From Chloropicon primus (Eukaryota > Chlorophyta > Chloropicophyceae > Chloropicales > Chloropicaceae): DNA of 64,000 nucleotides. Under the pieces are notes generated by a model. The model made no database searches, had not been told where the DNA came from, and saw nothing but the letters and a program-made list of their open reading frames with translations. The position numbers and the translations under genes are program-made. The stretch spans positions 365,916-429,915 of the forward strand of contig CP060772.1 of assembly GCA_023205875.1 (NCBI GenBank), read 5' to 3'. Shown one piece after another: positions 31,333 through 44,181 of the stretch; position 1 is the stretch's first letter; each line of letters starts with the position of its first letter.

Positions 31333-32823
31333 CTACAAATGTTTATCCACGCTCCCTTCTCCCTCTTCCTGCTTGACCTTGACGATGGAAGGGGCCGCCT
31401 TGCTTCGTGTTCTTGTTCTCTTCGACGACGGAGGACGAGGAGCTTTGCAGAGCCCGACCTCTTCGAGGTACTCTCTCTTCACAATGCATTGTTCCTTGTC
31501 GCTCAGCTTAAGAGATGCGTCCGCAAAGATGATCCTCAACGCCTCGTTGTAGTCCGCGATCTCTCTCTTCTTCTCTGATGACTTGCTGTCGTAACGCTGG
31601 GCCTCCTGCACGGCTTCGGCGTACTCCTCCTCCGTCATCAGGCCGGACTCGAGAGCCTCTCTCAAATCCAAAGCATAGGGAGAAGGAGAACTTGTTGTGT
31701 TGTTGTTGGTGGTGGCGGCGTTGGAATTCTGCTCATTGAGGTTGTCGGCGGTTGATCGATTCAAGTATTCCTTGGCAATTGCATATATTCCACGTGCAGT
31801 GCGAACAAAGCGGGGGCTCCTGATACAAGCAGACCTGACAGTGGCCCGCATGATCTCAACATCAGTAGAAACAGAACCATCCATACGCCTAAACACATAT
31901 AGCTTCTTAGCCCGGATCCGACCAAAGATCTCTTCGTAGTGCAAGCTTCCTCCCACATCTTGAAGAACGCGATAGATGGCATCCCGAAGCGGTGAGGGCT
32001 TGGCAGCATCTTGAGTATTGGACCCATTCAAGTATTTCTTGGCAATGGCATATGTTCCACGTGCAGTGCGAACAAAGCAGGGGCTCCTGATACAAGCAAA
32101 GCTGACACAGTTCCGCATTCTCTCCGGATCAGTACAAACAGAACGATCCCGACGCCTGAACACATATAGCTTCTTGGCCCGGATCCGACCAAGAATCTCT
32201 TTGACCTGCAAGCTCCCTCCCGCATCTTGAAGAACGCGATAGATGGCATCCCGAAGCGGTGAGGTGCTGACAGCATCTTGAGTATTGAACCCATTCAAGT
32301 ATTTCTTGGCAATGGCATATGTTCCAAGTTCAGTGCGAACAAAGAGGGGGCTCTGTGAACAAGCAACTCTGACAGCTTTCCGCATTCTCTGCAGATCAGT
32401 ACAGACAGAACGATCCCGACGCCTGAACACATATAGCTTCTTGGCCCGGATCCGATCAAGGATCTCTTTGACCTGCAAGCTCTTTCCCGCATCTTGAAGA
32501 ACGAGATAGACGGCAGCCACAAGAGTTCTCTTTCCATTGCGAGTCCTGAAAGGACGTGCGTTGCCTCTTATCATAGTCACCTCTGCTGGCTCAGGTTGGA
32601 AGGACGAACCCGCACCACCACTATCCTCCTCACTGTCGCTCTCCTCTTCGATGATCGTCGTAGAGCCCGTCACGAAGCTCGCCAAACACTCTCCGTCCAC
32701 GTCCATGTCCATGGCACCTGGGGACAACCCTCCCTTGTCGTCATCACCACCGGCGACGGCCGTCGCCGCGATCATCGCCGCCGTCGACCTGGTGCGTGTC
32801 CAGCGTCTCGTGGGACGCCTCAT
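31333..32823 (-). CDS. Triple HARE-HTH domain protein
   Basis: 496 residues from ATG 32823. Three tandem HARE-HTH-like winged-helix domains occupy about residues 99-176, 188-266 and 278-354. Each has the pattern LRDAIYRVLQDAGGSL.VKEILGRI followed by FVRTARGTYAIAKKYL. This domain occurs in ASXL, HB1, the RNA polymerase delta subunit and some restriction systems, where it is proposed to read DNA or chromatin modification. The N-terminus is acidic (EEESDSEEDSGG). The C-terminal third has a charged helical region (LREALESGLMTEEEYAEAVQEAQ) and a basic tail (SSKRTRTRSKAAPS). The repeats are still very similar at DNA level, so the triplication is recent. A nuclear, chromatin-associated role is inferred. 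Confidence 0.72.
   Translation of the reverse strand: MRRPTRRWTRTRSTAAMIAATAVAGGDDDKGGLSPGAMDMDVDGECLASFVTGSTTIIEEESDSEEDSGGAGSSFQPEPAEVTMIRGNARPFRTRNGKRTLVAAVYLVLQDAGKSLQVKEILDRIRAKKLYVFRRRDRSVCTDLQRMRKAVRVACSQSPLFVRTELGTYAIAKKYLNGFNTQDAVSTSPLRDAIYRVLQDAGGSLQVKEILGRIRAKKLYVFRRRDRSVCTDPERMRNCVSFACIRSPCFVRTARGTYAIAKKYLNGSNTQDAAKPSPLRDAIYRVLQDVGGSLHYEEIFGRIRAKKLYVFRRMDGSVSTDVEIMRATVRSACIRSPRFVRTARGIYAIAKEYLNRSTADNLNEQNSNAATTNNNTTSSPSPYALDLREALESGLMTEEEYAEAVQEAQRYDSKSSEKKREIADYNEALRIIFADASLKLSDKEQCIVKREYLEEVGLCKAPRPPSSKRTRTRSKAAPSIVKVKQEEGEGSVDKHL
31762..32529 (-). repeat. Three tandem coding units (about 267-270 bp each)
   Basis: DNA of the three HARE-HTH units; approximate borders are 32529-32296, 32262-32026 and 31992-31762. 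Strings such as TTCAAGTATTTCTTGGCAAT and CACATATAGCTTCTT recur in each unit on the plus strand. Confidence 0.85.
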
Positions 32824-33561
32824 GATGAAACAAAGCACCGCAAAACACTGCACAGCTCGACGAAGACTTGCCTTCCTCTTCCTCTTCACGAACCGAGCCA
32901 ACAACTCGCAAAACAAACTTCGAGGCAACCTCCTCCTGTAACGCCTGTCGTAGCAAAGAGAGCGAGCGAGCGAGAGGACCACTCCGTGCGCCAAAACCTT
33001 CAACCGAGGTATCAATCCAAAGCCCTTGAGACGCCCTTCCGTTCGTTCAACACCTCCTGTCCTTCCTCGTCGCCGTCCGTGCACAAAGTCCTCGACAACA
33101 ACACCTTCCCTCTCCCTTGTCGTGCGACGTGCCCGGGCGTTAATTCTCACTCGCGTTTTCAACTCCTTATCTTCTTCAGGGTTTTGTCAGAGCCCAGTTC
33201 ATGGAGGAGGCGACTCCTGATCCCTGACGAGGAGGAGGGGGAGGGAGGGGGAGGAAGAGGAGGAGACCTGTCTTGGATTGGGATTGGGATGACCTTCCTT
33301 GGACTCACTCACTCCCATTGTCCTCCACCTCCATCTTGGCTTGGGTTTCATGCAGTAGCACAAGAGACAGAGACAGAGACAGAGAGAAAGAGAGAGAGAT
33401 GATCTTGCAGGAGCATAGGATGAAGATTTGAGCTACTGGATGAAATGTCATCCGAGAAGGGAAAGGCTTCTTGATCGTTGGAGGGAACTTGGATCATGTT
33501 CATTCATGTCCTATTTTCTCTTGCTCGCTTGGCTTTCCTAGATTTGATGAACTTGCTATCA
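32824..33561. promoter_or_regulatory. Promoter space of the HARE-HTH gene
   Basis: 738 bp. A copy of the element in reverse orientation lies at about 33008-33036 (GGTATCAATCCAAAG, then TTGAGACGCC). GA-rich and AGACAG tracts occur at 33225-33395. The frame of the HARE gene stays open upstream of the ATG, but that part is Arg-rich and repeat-like. Confidence 0.5.
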
Positions 33562-35074
33562 TTACTTGTCCTCGTCTGGAAGGACGGGGCTGTTGATCAC
33601 ACCGACGGCGGTCAAGAAGTTTCGTAGACCCACCAAGAGCCCCAGCTCGCTCTCTGGATAGTCCCCCTCGCTCTTCGCGTTGAGACCCGTCCTCAGGGAG
33701 AGCTTTTCCCATGGTGACAGGTTCGCGCTCGACTGCGCCGGGTCTTCTATGAGGAAGCGAGCGGCCTGCCTCAGGTCTCTGGGACCCGCCTCTATGGGCG
33801 CGAGGAAGTGACAAGGAATGATCCTCTTGAAGGGCCAGGACGTGATCCTATTAAAGTAACGCAGAGTGCTCGAGGGATCCCTCGAGAACACCAGGACTTG
33901 GAGGATCGGGGCGACCAGCAACTTGTTTTGCACCATCTTGACCTTGTCCACCCAGTTGTCATCGCGCCACACCAGAGCGGTGGGCCACTCCCTGGGGTCG
34001 AACTCCACCGAGGAGGGCTGGAAGAATATGGAGAACAGAATCGTTTTCCACCACCCCTTGATTCGATTCTCCTGCGTGTCCTTTGCCATCACCAACCCGT
34101 CATTCTTGTCATCCCTCGCCCGCTTCAGCAGGGGCGTCGGGTCGACCTCGCAAACCTCGGGCGGCGTCTCGGGAATCATGAAGCAGGTATCGGTCACCAA
34201 AAGCGTCCTGGTCGGCTTGTGGAAAAACGCCGTCTCGACAAAGGGGCCGATGCCCACGGTCAAGTTCAGCTCTGCCATCTCGAACTCCGACTTCCACGGG
34301 TAGTCCCCATCCTCCGTCAGCGGCGTCGCCTTCCTGGGAAAGAGGCCGAGGAATGACAGGGGCAAGTTCAAGGGAAAACTCCACTGCCTCCTCGCGGCGA
34401 AGATTTCAGCATCCGGGAAACGCTTCGCAAAGGGCCCAAAGGTGATCTTGTGCTCCACCGCTGTCGTCGGCAGCACAATGTACTTGACCCTCCCATGCAT
34501 CTCCTCGAGCTCGCGCACGAGTCTCAAGCACTCCTCGGTCGGAGCAATCGGCGAATGGATGAAGAGTCCTCCCTCCTCCATCGCTACCACGGTCATCCTC
34601 TGCGGCAATCCAAACAAAAAGGAAAGAAACCAGAACGACAAGAGTCAGAAGCAAGCAGGAGAGGCATCAAGTGATGTGGAGGAATGAGGCTGAGGCTGAG
34701 GATGAGGATGTTGCTGAGGAGTGAGTTGGCCTTACGATGTTCACGATGACATCCAGGGTTCCGAAAACCTGTTCGAATCCCCAGATCCGATCCTTGATGA
34801 GTTCCGTCCTTCTTGTGATTCTTTTGGAACCTGGCTGCAATGGCAGAGCAAACCAAAGCTTGTAATCATCATCACTTTCACCAACACCCACACCCAACTT
34901 GGCTTCCCGTCGTCTCGATGTCTCCGCCGTCGACGCCTCCTTCCTCCTCGTCGATTTGGAATCGTTGTCCTTCTCTCGTACGGCTCGAGGGCGAAGCTTC
35001 CCGTCGTCTCTCCTCTCCGCTCTCCATCCTTTGCCCCTCGTGCTCCTCCACCTGCACAACCTCATGGCCTTCAT
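33562..35074 (-). CDS. DUF4336 family protein, probably plastid (2 exons)
   Basis: Exons 35074-34736 and 34599-33562, joined in phase 0 (AACATC|AGGATG), give about 458 residues. The junction restores the conserved family start: a segment ending FGTLDVIVNI runs into RMTVVAMEEGGLFIHSPIAPT, then HGRVKYIVLPTTAVEHK and FAKRFPDAEIFAARRQWSFP. DUF4336 proteins are found in cyanobacteria, algae and plants and have a metallo-beta-lactamase-like pattern; no enzymatic role is established. The first 60 residues are strongly Arg/Lys-rich, consistent with a plastid or mitochondrial transit peptide. A palindrome copy starts 44 bp upstream of the ATG. Confidence 0.83.
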
Positions 35075-35609
35075 CGTCGGAGCCAAGGTCGAGTAAGCGA
35101 CTAAATGAAGCGAGTGAGGTGTCGATGGAAAGATCTTCTCAAGATCTTTCGTTTGATGTCTTTGTATTCCTGGCTTGACCCCTCGCGACGCCTTGAGACG
35201 CTCTCCTCTTCTCCTCACGAGGTCCTCGACGAGATCCTCCAATCCCAGCCACACATCTGCTGGTGAAGGTGATGGTGATGATGAAGGTGGTGATGGTGAT
35301 GATGGAAGGAGGGGGTGATGGTGGAAGGAGGGGAGAGGTGGGGAAAGATCACGGATGGATGGATGCGTTGTCTCTTGCTCTTTCCAAAGAGCCCTCACTT
35401 GGGACGAATGGTGACAGGGATCATGGCAAGGAGAGAGAGGTGAAGATGGTGAGGACAAGGGGCCTCCGTCCAGGCAGCTTGAGCAATTTTGCCCTCTTCT
35501 CTTCTCTCACTTTCTCTCTCTCTCTCTCTCTGTGTCCCTGGGTGTTCTTGTCCCTTTCGAAGGAAAATATAAATGGTTTTCAGTTGGGGGGGCAACACCA
35601 TAGCTTAGT
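35075..35609. promoter_or_regulatory. Promoter space of the DUF4336 gene
   Basis: Contains a palindrome copy at 35118-35160 (left arm GGTGTCGATGGAAAGATCTT, right arm AAGATCTTTCGTTTGATGTC). It also holds GGTGAT-rich microsatellite DNA and the third copy of the 160-bp module (about 35270-35445), then a (TC)n run before the RuvBL1 stop. Confidence 0.6.
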
Positions 35610-38279
<2,670 letters not shown>

Positions 38280-39617
38280 ATGGACGTTCCCATCGAGTTC
38301 TCCAGCAAAAGGAGCACGAAGAGTGGATCCAAGTACGACTACGTCAAGGTCAGGGTGTGGCTGAGTGAGCAGGACGCGAGGGATGGGAAGAAGCAGAATG
38401 ACGATGGCGGCGTTGGCGGCCACGACAACGACAGCTCTGACAGCTCTTCGCAGTCGCCGAGAAGGTTCAGGGCTTTGGGGAGGAGCGACAGTGGCAGCTC
38501 CAGCACCAGCACGGGCGCGAAGAAGCACTACTACGTTCTCTCCCGCTTCCTGTTGGCCAGGATGCTGACCGCGGCGCGGGTACCGAAGAAGAAGGCCACG
38601 CAAATCATGCTGGAGCTGAAGAAGAAGCTCGTGGACGAGAACAGGCTGGACATCTCTCAGAAGCAGCTCGAGAACGAGGTGTTCGCTCTTCTTGAGACCA
38701 ACGGGTTCAGCAAAAAATACGTCGAGTGCTTCGGGATGATCACTTCCTTCTACCACTTGAAGATTCCACTCATTGTGTACATATGCGGCACGGCTTGCGT
38801 GGGCAAGTCCATGATCGCAACGCACCTGGCCGAGCGCCTCAACCTGCCAAACGTCCTTCAGACGGACCTGTTCGCGCAAATCATTCGGATGTCTGAGGAC
38901 AGCCCGATGCACCCCTTCCCACTGTGGGATAGGAAGGACGTCGCCGGCCTGCAGGGGACCGCGGCATCACAAGCGGCGGCGGGCGCAGTGGGAGAGAGGA
39001 GCCCTACCGACTCGGGCGATTCCTCCCCCGTGGCTTCGCTGCTGCACGAGTTCAAAAGAGAATGCGCCTGCGTACGAAAGTCGGTGCAGGGCGATCTGGA
39101 AAAGAGCCTCCACGACGGAAAGTCGATCATACTGGAGGGGACCTACCTCGATCCGGCGATGTTCACGGACCTGTACGCGGCGGCGCGAGGCCGGGACCCC
39201 CCTGGCCAGGAAAGAGCGCCTCTCGGCGAGCTTGAGGCCTGTGACCCTTATGCGGAGAGCGAGGAAAGCACCCCGGCCTCGCTCGAAAGGAGGGACAAGA
39301 CGTACAGCCCGATCATCGTTCCCATCGTCCTGGCGATGGACAAGGAGACCCACCTGGATGCCTTGGATCAGTGGATGACCTCTTCCCGCGACGACCCGGC
39401 GGAGGCTCCGCTGGACTCGGAGAAGGAGCACGTGTACCAAACGCTGAGCCAGATTCAGAACTACTACGTGAGGTTCGCCAAGAGCCACGCAGACACGGTG
39501 AAGTTGTGCTACGTCGATCCCATGCGGATCCAGGACACCGTGGACGACCTTCACTCCCACCTTCTGGAGGAGATCATGGCATCCTTTCCACGAAAGGCAA
39601 AGGCGCAACCGCCCTGA
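38280..39617 (+). CDS. LPA1: LPA1-like P-loop NTPase (2-phosphoglycerate kinase family)
   Basis: 445 residues from ATG 38280. Resembles the plant LOW PHYTIC ACID 1 proteins, which are related to archaeal 2-phosphoglycerate kinase and required for normal phytate synthesis; the exact reaction is unproven. The N-terminal part (YYVLSRFLLARMLTAARVPKKKATQIMLELKKKLVD) matches the ATP-cone-like start of the family. Walker A is GTACVGKS (170-177), followed by HLAERLNLPNVLQTDLF. The helix with FKRECACVRKSVQGDLEKSLHDGKSIILEGTYLDP is also typical. A Ser/Asp-rich linker near residues 45-80 is lineage-specific. Plant LPA1 is longer at the C-terminus (about 700 residues), so this is a core version. Confidence 0.82.
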   Translation: MDVPIEFSSKRSTKSGSKYDYVKVRVWLSEQDARDGKKQNDDGGVGGHDNDSSDSSSQSPRRFRALGRSDSGSSSTSTGAKKHYYVLSRFLLARMLTAARVPKKKATQIMLELKKKLVDENRLDISQKQLENEVFALLETNGFSKKYVECFGMITSFYHLKIPLIVYICGTACVGKSMIATHLAERLNLPNVLQTDLFAQIIRMSEDSPMHPFPLWDRKDVAGLQGTAASQAAAGAVGERSPTDSGDSSPVASLLHEFKRECACVRKSVQGDLEKSLHDGKSIILEGTYLDPAMFTDLYAAARGRDPPGQERAPLGELEACDPYAESEESTPASLERRDKTYSPIIVPIVLAMDKETHLDALDQWMTSSRDDPAEAPLDSEKEHVYQTLSQIQNYYVRFAKSHADTVKLCYVDPMRIQDTVDDLHSHLLEEIMASFPRKAKAQPP

Positions 39618-39792
39618 GTCTTGCAGCAGCAGGAGGAGGGGGAACACGAACACCACAATTGTGTGTGCGTGTGTGTGCGTGTGTGTGCATCACAGCAACA
39701 TTCATTTATATTAACTATTTTTTGTATGCATAGAACTTTCACTTCCATCGTCACCTCAAAAGCATGATGAGCCCACGAAGCCCGCGTCATAC

Positions 39793-40821
39793 TCAGATCG
39801 TGTGCTTCCACTTGTCAAGGTCCTGCACCGTCTTGATCTCGTTATCGATTTCTCTCATCTTTTGCCGCCTCGTCGACATCTTAAGGGAGTCCATCATGGG
39901 CACCTTCGTCGCTGGAGCCAAGTTCGAGACAAACCGCTTGAAGGTGATGAGGTCCACTTTCCTCCCGAAGAAGGACTCCCCGCTCAGGCTGACTTCCTCC
40001 TCCACCCGGGAAGGCGTGCCCCTGAGAATCCTCTGAGCGCCCGCCCGATCGCTGTTCTTGAAATCCTTTGTGTTCACCTTAACCCTCCGACCCAAGGTGT
40101 CCGCAAGGGTCTGCTCCCTTCTCGTGATGGCGGTCTCCATAGCCTTTGCCTTCCTCCCGAGCCGCGGCAAGTTTGGCTCCGGGTAGCTTGGGGAGGAGTG
40201 AAAGCTGTTCAAGCCGGTGCTCTTCTCCGTCGTGCCGCCAACGAACCTCACCTGCTTCGGCCTCCCATCGCTTCCGGTTGACGTGCTGCGCTTGCTGCTG
40301 CCGTTCGAGTCCCCGAACACTCCGCCGCTGCTTGCGGGCATGATGTGCTTCAACCTCTGCACCTTCTCCACCGGCTTGGGAGGGACAACGTATCCAAGGT
40401 GCCTCCGGTAGCTTCCACTCCCAGGGCTACCGTTGCTCACCGCGCTCCCCTCTATCCGCTTATAATAGTCTACATTGTTCGCTGTGCTCAGCTGCGGCTC
40501 GCGCTGCGTTGGGGTCTGGATGCTCGGAAAGTGGCGACGACTTCCGCCGAACCCCGCGCTTCCCGGCTTCTTCGCCGTCCTGTTCTGTATGAACTCGCTC
40601 AACCCGTTGCTTATGTGATTCTCGTAAGGCTGTGGCACGTGGGCCCTCCCTGGCAAGTACCAGCGCGGGGACGAACCCTCCACTTGCGTCAAGGAACTCG
40701 AAGAGACCACCCTCCTCGCTCTCGCCTGCGTCGCCCCGCCGCTACCGTTCTCCCTGTCACCACTCGTGTCCCAAGCAAACGGACTCGACAATGTGTACGA
40801 CCCTCCAGGTGACAACGTCAT
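39793..40821 (-). CDS. Unknown Ser/Arg-rich protein
   Basis: 342 residues from ATG 40821, one exon; no family recognised. Most of the protein is Ser/Gly/Pro/Arg-rich and likely disordered. The C-terminal 120 residues are better structured, with predicted helices (RLGRKAKAMETAITRREQTLADTLGRRVKV, then KVPMMDSLKMSTRRQKMREIDNEIKTVQDLDKWKHTI). No signal peptide or membrane helix. Coding character is supported by the length of the frame, the tight 175-bp convergent gap to the LPA1-like gene, and a palindromic-element promoter space upstream. Confidence 0.6.
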   Translation of the reverse strand: MTLSPGGSYTLSSPFAWDTSGDRENGSGGATQARARRVVSSSSLTQVEGSSPRWYLPGRAHVPQPYENHISNGLSEFIQNRTAKKPGSAGFGGSRRHFPSIQTPTQREPQLSTANNVDYYKRIEGSAVSNGSPGSGSYRRHLGYVVPPKPVEKVQRLKHIMPASSGGVFGDSNGSSKRSTSTGSDGRPKQVRFVGGTTEKSTGLNSFHSSPSYPEPNLPRLGRKAKAMETAITRREQTLADTLGRRVKVNTKDFKNSDRAGAQRILRGTPSRVEEEVSLSGESFFGRKVDLITFKRFVSNLAPATKVPMMDSLKMSTRRQKMREIDNEIKTVQDLDKWKHTI

Positions 40822-41011
40822 GATCACTCAAACACAACAACACCTTCACGTTCCCCTTCCCTTCCTCAGGGATGACGCAATGCAAATCTTCTGTACAAAT
40901 GCAATGCAGTGCGATGCAATGCACGAATGCACAACGAAGCGGAACCGAACCGAACACGAGTCAAGGGATGGAGCTCCTCGTCCTGAAGATTCGGATGAAA
41001 AAACTCCCCGC

Positions 41012-41049
<38 letters not shown>

Positions 41050-41146
41050 CTCCGGTGCGAACACTCTCGAGTCCCTGGCCGTCCGATGCCTCTCCCTTGC
41101 CAACCCGTCTCCCTCTTCCGTCCGTCAACGACAAATAAAGCAACCG

Positions 41147-41413
41147 AGAGCTCTTTCGAAAGATATCGAGACGCTCTTTCCGATGCTTCCACTCTCGTCT
41201 TGCCCTTCGACCTCCTCCGCCCTCTGTCACCGCTTTCGTCCCTCTCCTCCGTCGGTCTCCTCCTCTCGCTGACCAAGATCTTTCACACTTTGGCGTCTCC
41301 TTCTTTCGTCCGGACGCCAAACGAAGCAACCAAGGTATCGTTGGAAAGCTCGCGAGACGCTCTTTCCGATGCTACCTTCCTCTCCTCCTACGTCGCTCTC
41401 CTCCTCCCTCTGC
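41147..41413 (+). repeat. Dispersed 265-bp repeat, copy 1
   Basis: Matches the reverse complement of 51138-51404 at what looks like more than 90 percent identity. It contains CCAAGATCTTTCACACTTTG, CGTCCGGACG and two palindromic elements. Confidence 0.85.
41334..41376. promoter_or_regulatory. Dispersed promoter palindrome, full copy
   Basis: Left arm GGTATCGTTGGAAAG, centre CTCGCGAGACG, right arm CTCTTTCCGATGCTACC. Its reverse complement occurs at 51174-51215. Confidence 0.7.
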
Positions 41414-41860
41414 GCCAAGCGTTGACTCGCGTGGTTTCGGTGGAGGATCCGCACGTCTTCGTCGTGCTTCGTTTGGACCTCCTTCATGGCGGAGAAACTT
41501 GAGGGTCAACTGAAGAGGGGCAAACAAGAGATTCTAGCGGTTGACACGAGGCGCCATAGGGAACGCGAAAGGTATCATTGGAAAGAGTATCTCACGGGCT
41601 TTCGAACGCGCCCTCGCATGCTTCGTTTAGACTCCTGATGGTGGAGAAACTTGAGGAGGAGTCGAAATCGTGGCAGAGAGAAGGACGGAGAGGGTGACTT
41701 TGCTTGGAAGAATTGGGAACTTTAGCGACGGTCGATGGAAACGACAGCTTGACGAAAGGAGGTTCATCTACGGTTCTTTCGGAATCTCATCGCACGAGGC
41801 GAACGTTGAGCGGACGAGGATGGTGTAACGTTTTGAGCGGAGATTGTTGTTCCCTCGGTG

Positions 41861-43261
41861 ATGACTCGTGGTTCTGTGGCGGTGAGGGATGGGGAGGAGA
41901 GGGCGCCGAGAGGAGGGGTGCCAAGGTCGACATTGATCTGCATCGGGCTTCCTCTCATCAGCACGCAGTTCTCTTGGAGTGTGCAGACGGCCTACGCCAC
42001 GACCTTGTTCAAGCAGTTGGGCGCGACGCAGAGGGACTTGTCCTACTTGCGAGTACCCGGTCCGGTGACGGGTCTGTTCGTGCAGCCCCTGAGCGGTTTG
42101 TGGACGGACTACAGCGGGTTCAGGTGGAGGCCATTGACGGTGATTGCCTCGACGGCGTTGTGCGCATCGGGCTTCGTTCTTCTTCCTTTGGGCGAGACGA
42201 GCGGGAGCATATGGACGGTGTTCGCGGGGTTCTGCATCATCGACGTGGGTTTCAACGCGGCCGACGCCCTCGTCAGAGTCCTGGTGGCCGACGTGACGGA
42301 GAAGGAGAGGCTTCCTTTGGCCAACTCTGTGATATCCTCCGCGCTCGGCACGGGGCAACTCCTGGGCTTCGTGTCTGGCGCGATCGGAGACGCCCTCGTG
42401 AGGCTCTTTGGATCGGACGCCTCGGTGTCGTCGCTCACGTTCGCGTGCGGGGTTGGGCTCGGACTCCTCGTGGTGTGCGACTTGGCCTTCGGGTCGGCGT
42501 GCAGGTCGAAGCAGTTCCCTTCCGAGACCCTGGGAGGAAGTCACCAGCCGTACGCCTTGCTGGACGAGGAGTCGGGGGCAGAGAGGGAGAAGAGGGCGCT
42601 GGTGGAGAGGAAAGAGGTGGAGAGGAGCAAGGTTGGGGATTTGAGCACAATGTGGAGACACCCTTGGATGTGGAAGCTGTGCCTGATGAACGGCCTGGCC
42701 TGGATGGGATGGTTTTGCTTCATCTTCTTCGCGCCCGACTTCATCGGCATCGACGTCTGCGCAGGGGACCCGCACGCTCCAAAGTCTTCCGAAGCCTTCA
42801 AAAACTACGAGAAGGCGCAAAAGGTTTTTTCGATATCCTCCGCCATCAGCTCTTGCATCATGTTGGCGTTCTCGTGGGCCATACCAACCCTTGTATCAAA
42901 GTTTGGGATCCGACGAATGATGGCAGCGTCCGCGCTCATGCTTTCCGCGATCTTGTGGTGCTCCAGTTTGATCCGCGAGGGGGACACAACTTCGTGTGTC
43001 TTTCTTTTCAGCCTGATCGGCTTTCCTTGGAGCATGACAATGTCGCTGCCTTACACGGTGGTCTCGACTCTGTCATCGGAGAGCGAACGAGGGAGGCTCA
43101 TGGGAGTCCTCAACATCTTCGTCGTCATCCCTTCCTTCGTGGTTCTCTCTCTCGTGGGGGCGACTGGTTTGGCCTCCGCGACCATCTTGAACGCGGGCGC
43201 GGCCACCGCCGCCGCGGCGGCTTTGCTCTTCTTGCTCGTGCCCATATCCAGCCACGTGTAG
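41861..43261 (+). CDS. SUT/SLC45-like sugar:H+ symporter (MFS/GPH)
   Basis: Twelve-helix major facilitator, 466 residues from ATG 41861. It resembles the sucrose transporter SUT/SUC and SLC45 branch of the GPH family. Helix 1-2 region: STQFSWSVQTAYATTLFKQLGATQRDLSYLRVPGPVTGLFVQPLSGLWTDY, matching the family pattern of WA-Q ... PI-G--VQP--G--SD. Mid-loop Glu/Arg-rich region 235-265 separates the two six-helix bundles. The second bundle begins LAWMGWFCFIFFAPDFIGIDVCAGDP, like the WFPFLLFDTDWMG of SUTs. The location could be plasma membrane or tonoplast. Substrate not provable from sequence. Confidence 0.8.
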   Translation: MTRGSVAVRDGEERAPRGGVPRSTLICIGLPLISTQFSWSVQTAYATTLFKQLGATQRDLSYLRVPGPVTGLFVQPLSGLWTDYSGFRWRPLTVIASTALCASGFVLLPLGETSGSIWTVFAGFCIIDVGFNAADALVRVLVADVTEKERLPLANSVISSALGTGQLLGFVSGAIGDALVRLFGSDASVSSLTFACGVGLGLLVVCDLAFGSACRSKQFPSETLGGSHQPYALLDEESGAEREKRALVERKEVERSKVGDLSTMWRHPWMWKLCLMNGLAWMGWFCFIFFAPDFIGIDVCAGDPHAPKSSEAFKNYEKAQKVFSISSAISSCIMLAFSWAIPTLVSKFGIRRMMAASALMLSAILWCSSLIREGDTTSCVFLFSLIGFPWSMTMSLPYTVVSTLSSESERGRLMGVLNIFVVIPSFVVLSLVGATGLASATILNAGAATAAAAALLFLLVPISSHV

Positions 43262-43433
43262 GAGAGGATCAGGAAAGAGAGCAAAACCCGTACGTTTTAT
43301 TCTTATTGTTGTTGTTGTGTACTTTAAGTAATGTAAGGTATGACCCTCCCGTTGTGTGCTGTTTTATCCCCCCTATCCCTATCTTGACGGATGGCACACG
43401 TCGTCTTGCAGCCCGAGCAACTGTCGATGTTGA

Positions 43434-44138
43434 TTAGACGCGCAAGATTTGCACCGAGGAGGAGAAAGCAATAGCAACCCAGTCGGGTTGAGCGGAGCTC
43501 CACTGGAGGTTGTTGATCTCCGACCCGGAATGGTACGCCAAAATCGGGTCCAAACTTCCATCCAAGGGCTGAGACATACTCGAAAGGTCCCAGATGAGCG
43601 CTTGGGCGTCATCCCCAGCCGTGCAGATGTGGCACGACGAGTGCGGGGCCCAGGCCAAGGCATTCACGGACGCTTGGTGCCTCTGGAGCTCGGCCACTGG
43701 CAGGGTTGGGAACCTGATGTCGAGGATGATGACTTTCGAAGAATCCATCAGAATCGTCGCCATGTAACGAGGGTCTTGCTTGTTCCAGCCCAGGCGTACG
43801 AGTGGCACCTCGGGGTGGGGCGACTCGTAGATAATGGTGGAATGCTCCTTGTCCCTGAGAAATCGAAACGAAGAGACGAAAGCGGTCAGCAAGAAGACGG
43901 CAAGGGCAGGGAGAGAAAACACTCCATCCGACTCGATTGGCCTTCGTCGTCTTCGTCGTCTTCGTCATCTCGAACACACGCACACACACGCACACACACG
44001 CTCGTGTCCAACATCCATCAGTAGGAAGGCAACAGTTGTGTTATATCTTCACCAAGTAATTCAGTAAAGGCGTAAACTGTTCATCATCTGGAGGGACCTC
44101 ATCATCATCGCATATAAAAGAAAGAAAGAAAAAGTTCA

Positions 44139-44181
<43 letters not shown>

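Larger units (their letters stand above)
40822..41860. promoter_or_regulatory. Divergent promoter space with at least three palindromes
   Basis: (TC)n at 41008-41045. Element copies at 41148-41190, 41334-41376 and 41571-41610. The first two lie inside a segment that is repeated in inverse orientation at 51138-51404. Confidence 0.6.

Noticed and set aside
29393-32823. A transferred bacterial restriction or defence island (nuclease plus HARE-HTH)
   Set aside because: Both genes have plant-type or eukaryotic architecture, share the local promoter element and base composition, and are bordered by ordinary eukaryotic genes. Transfer is not supported.
34765-34785. GTTCGAATCCCC string suggesting a tRNA T-arm
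   Set aside because: It lies inside exon 1 of the DUF4336 gene, and no matching acceptor stem or anticodon arm was found nearby.
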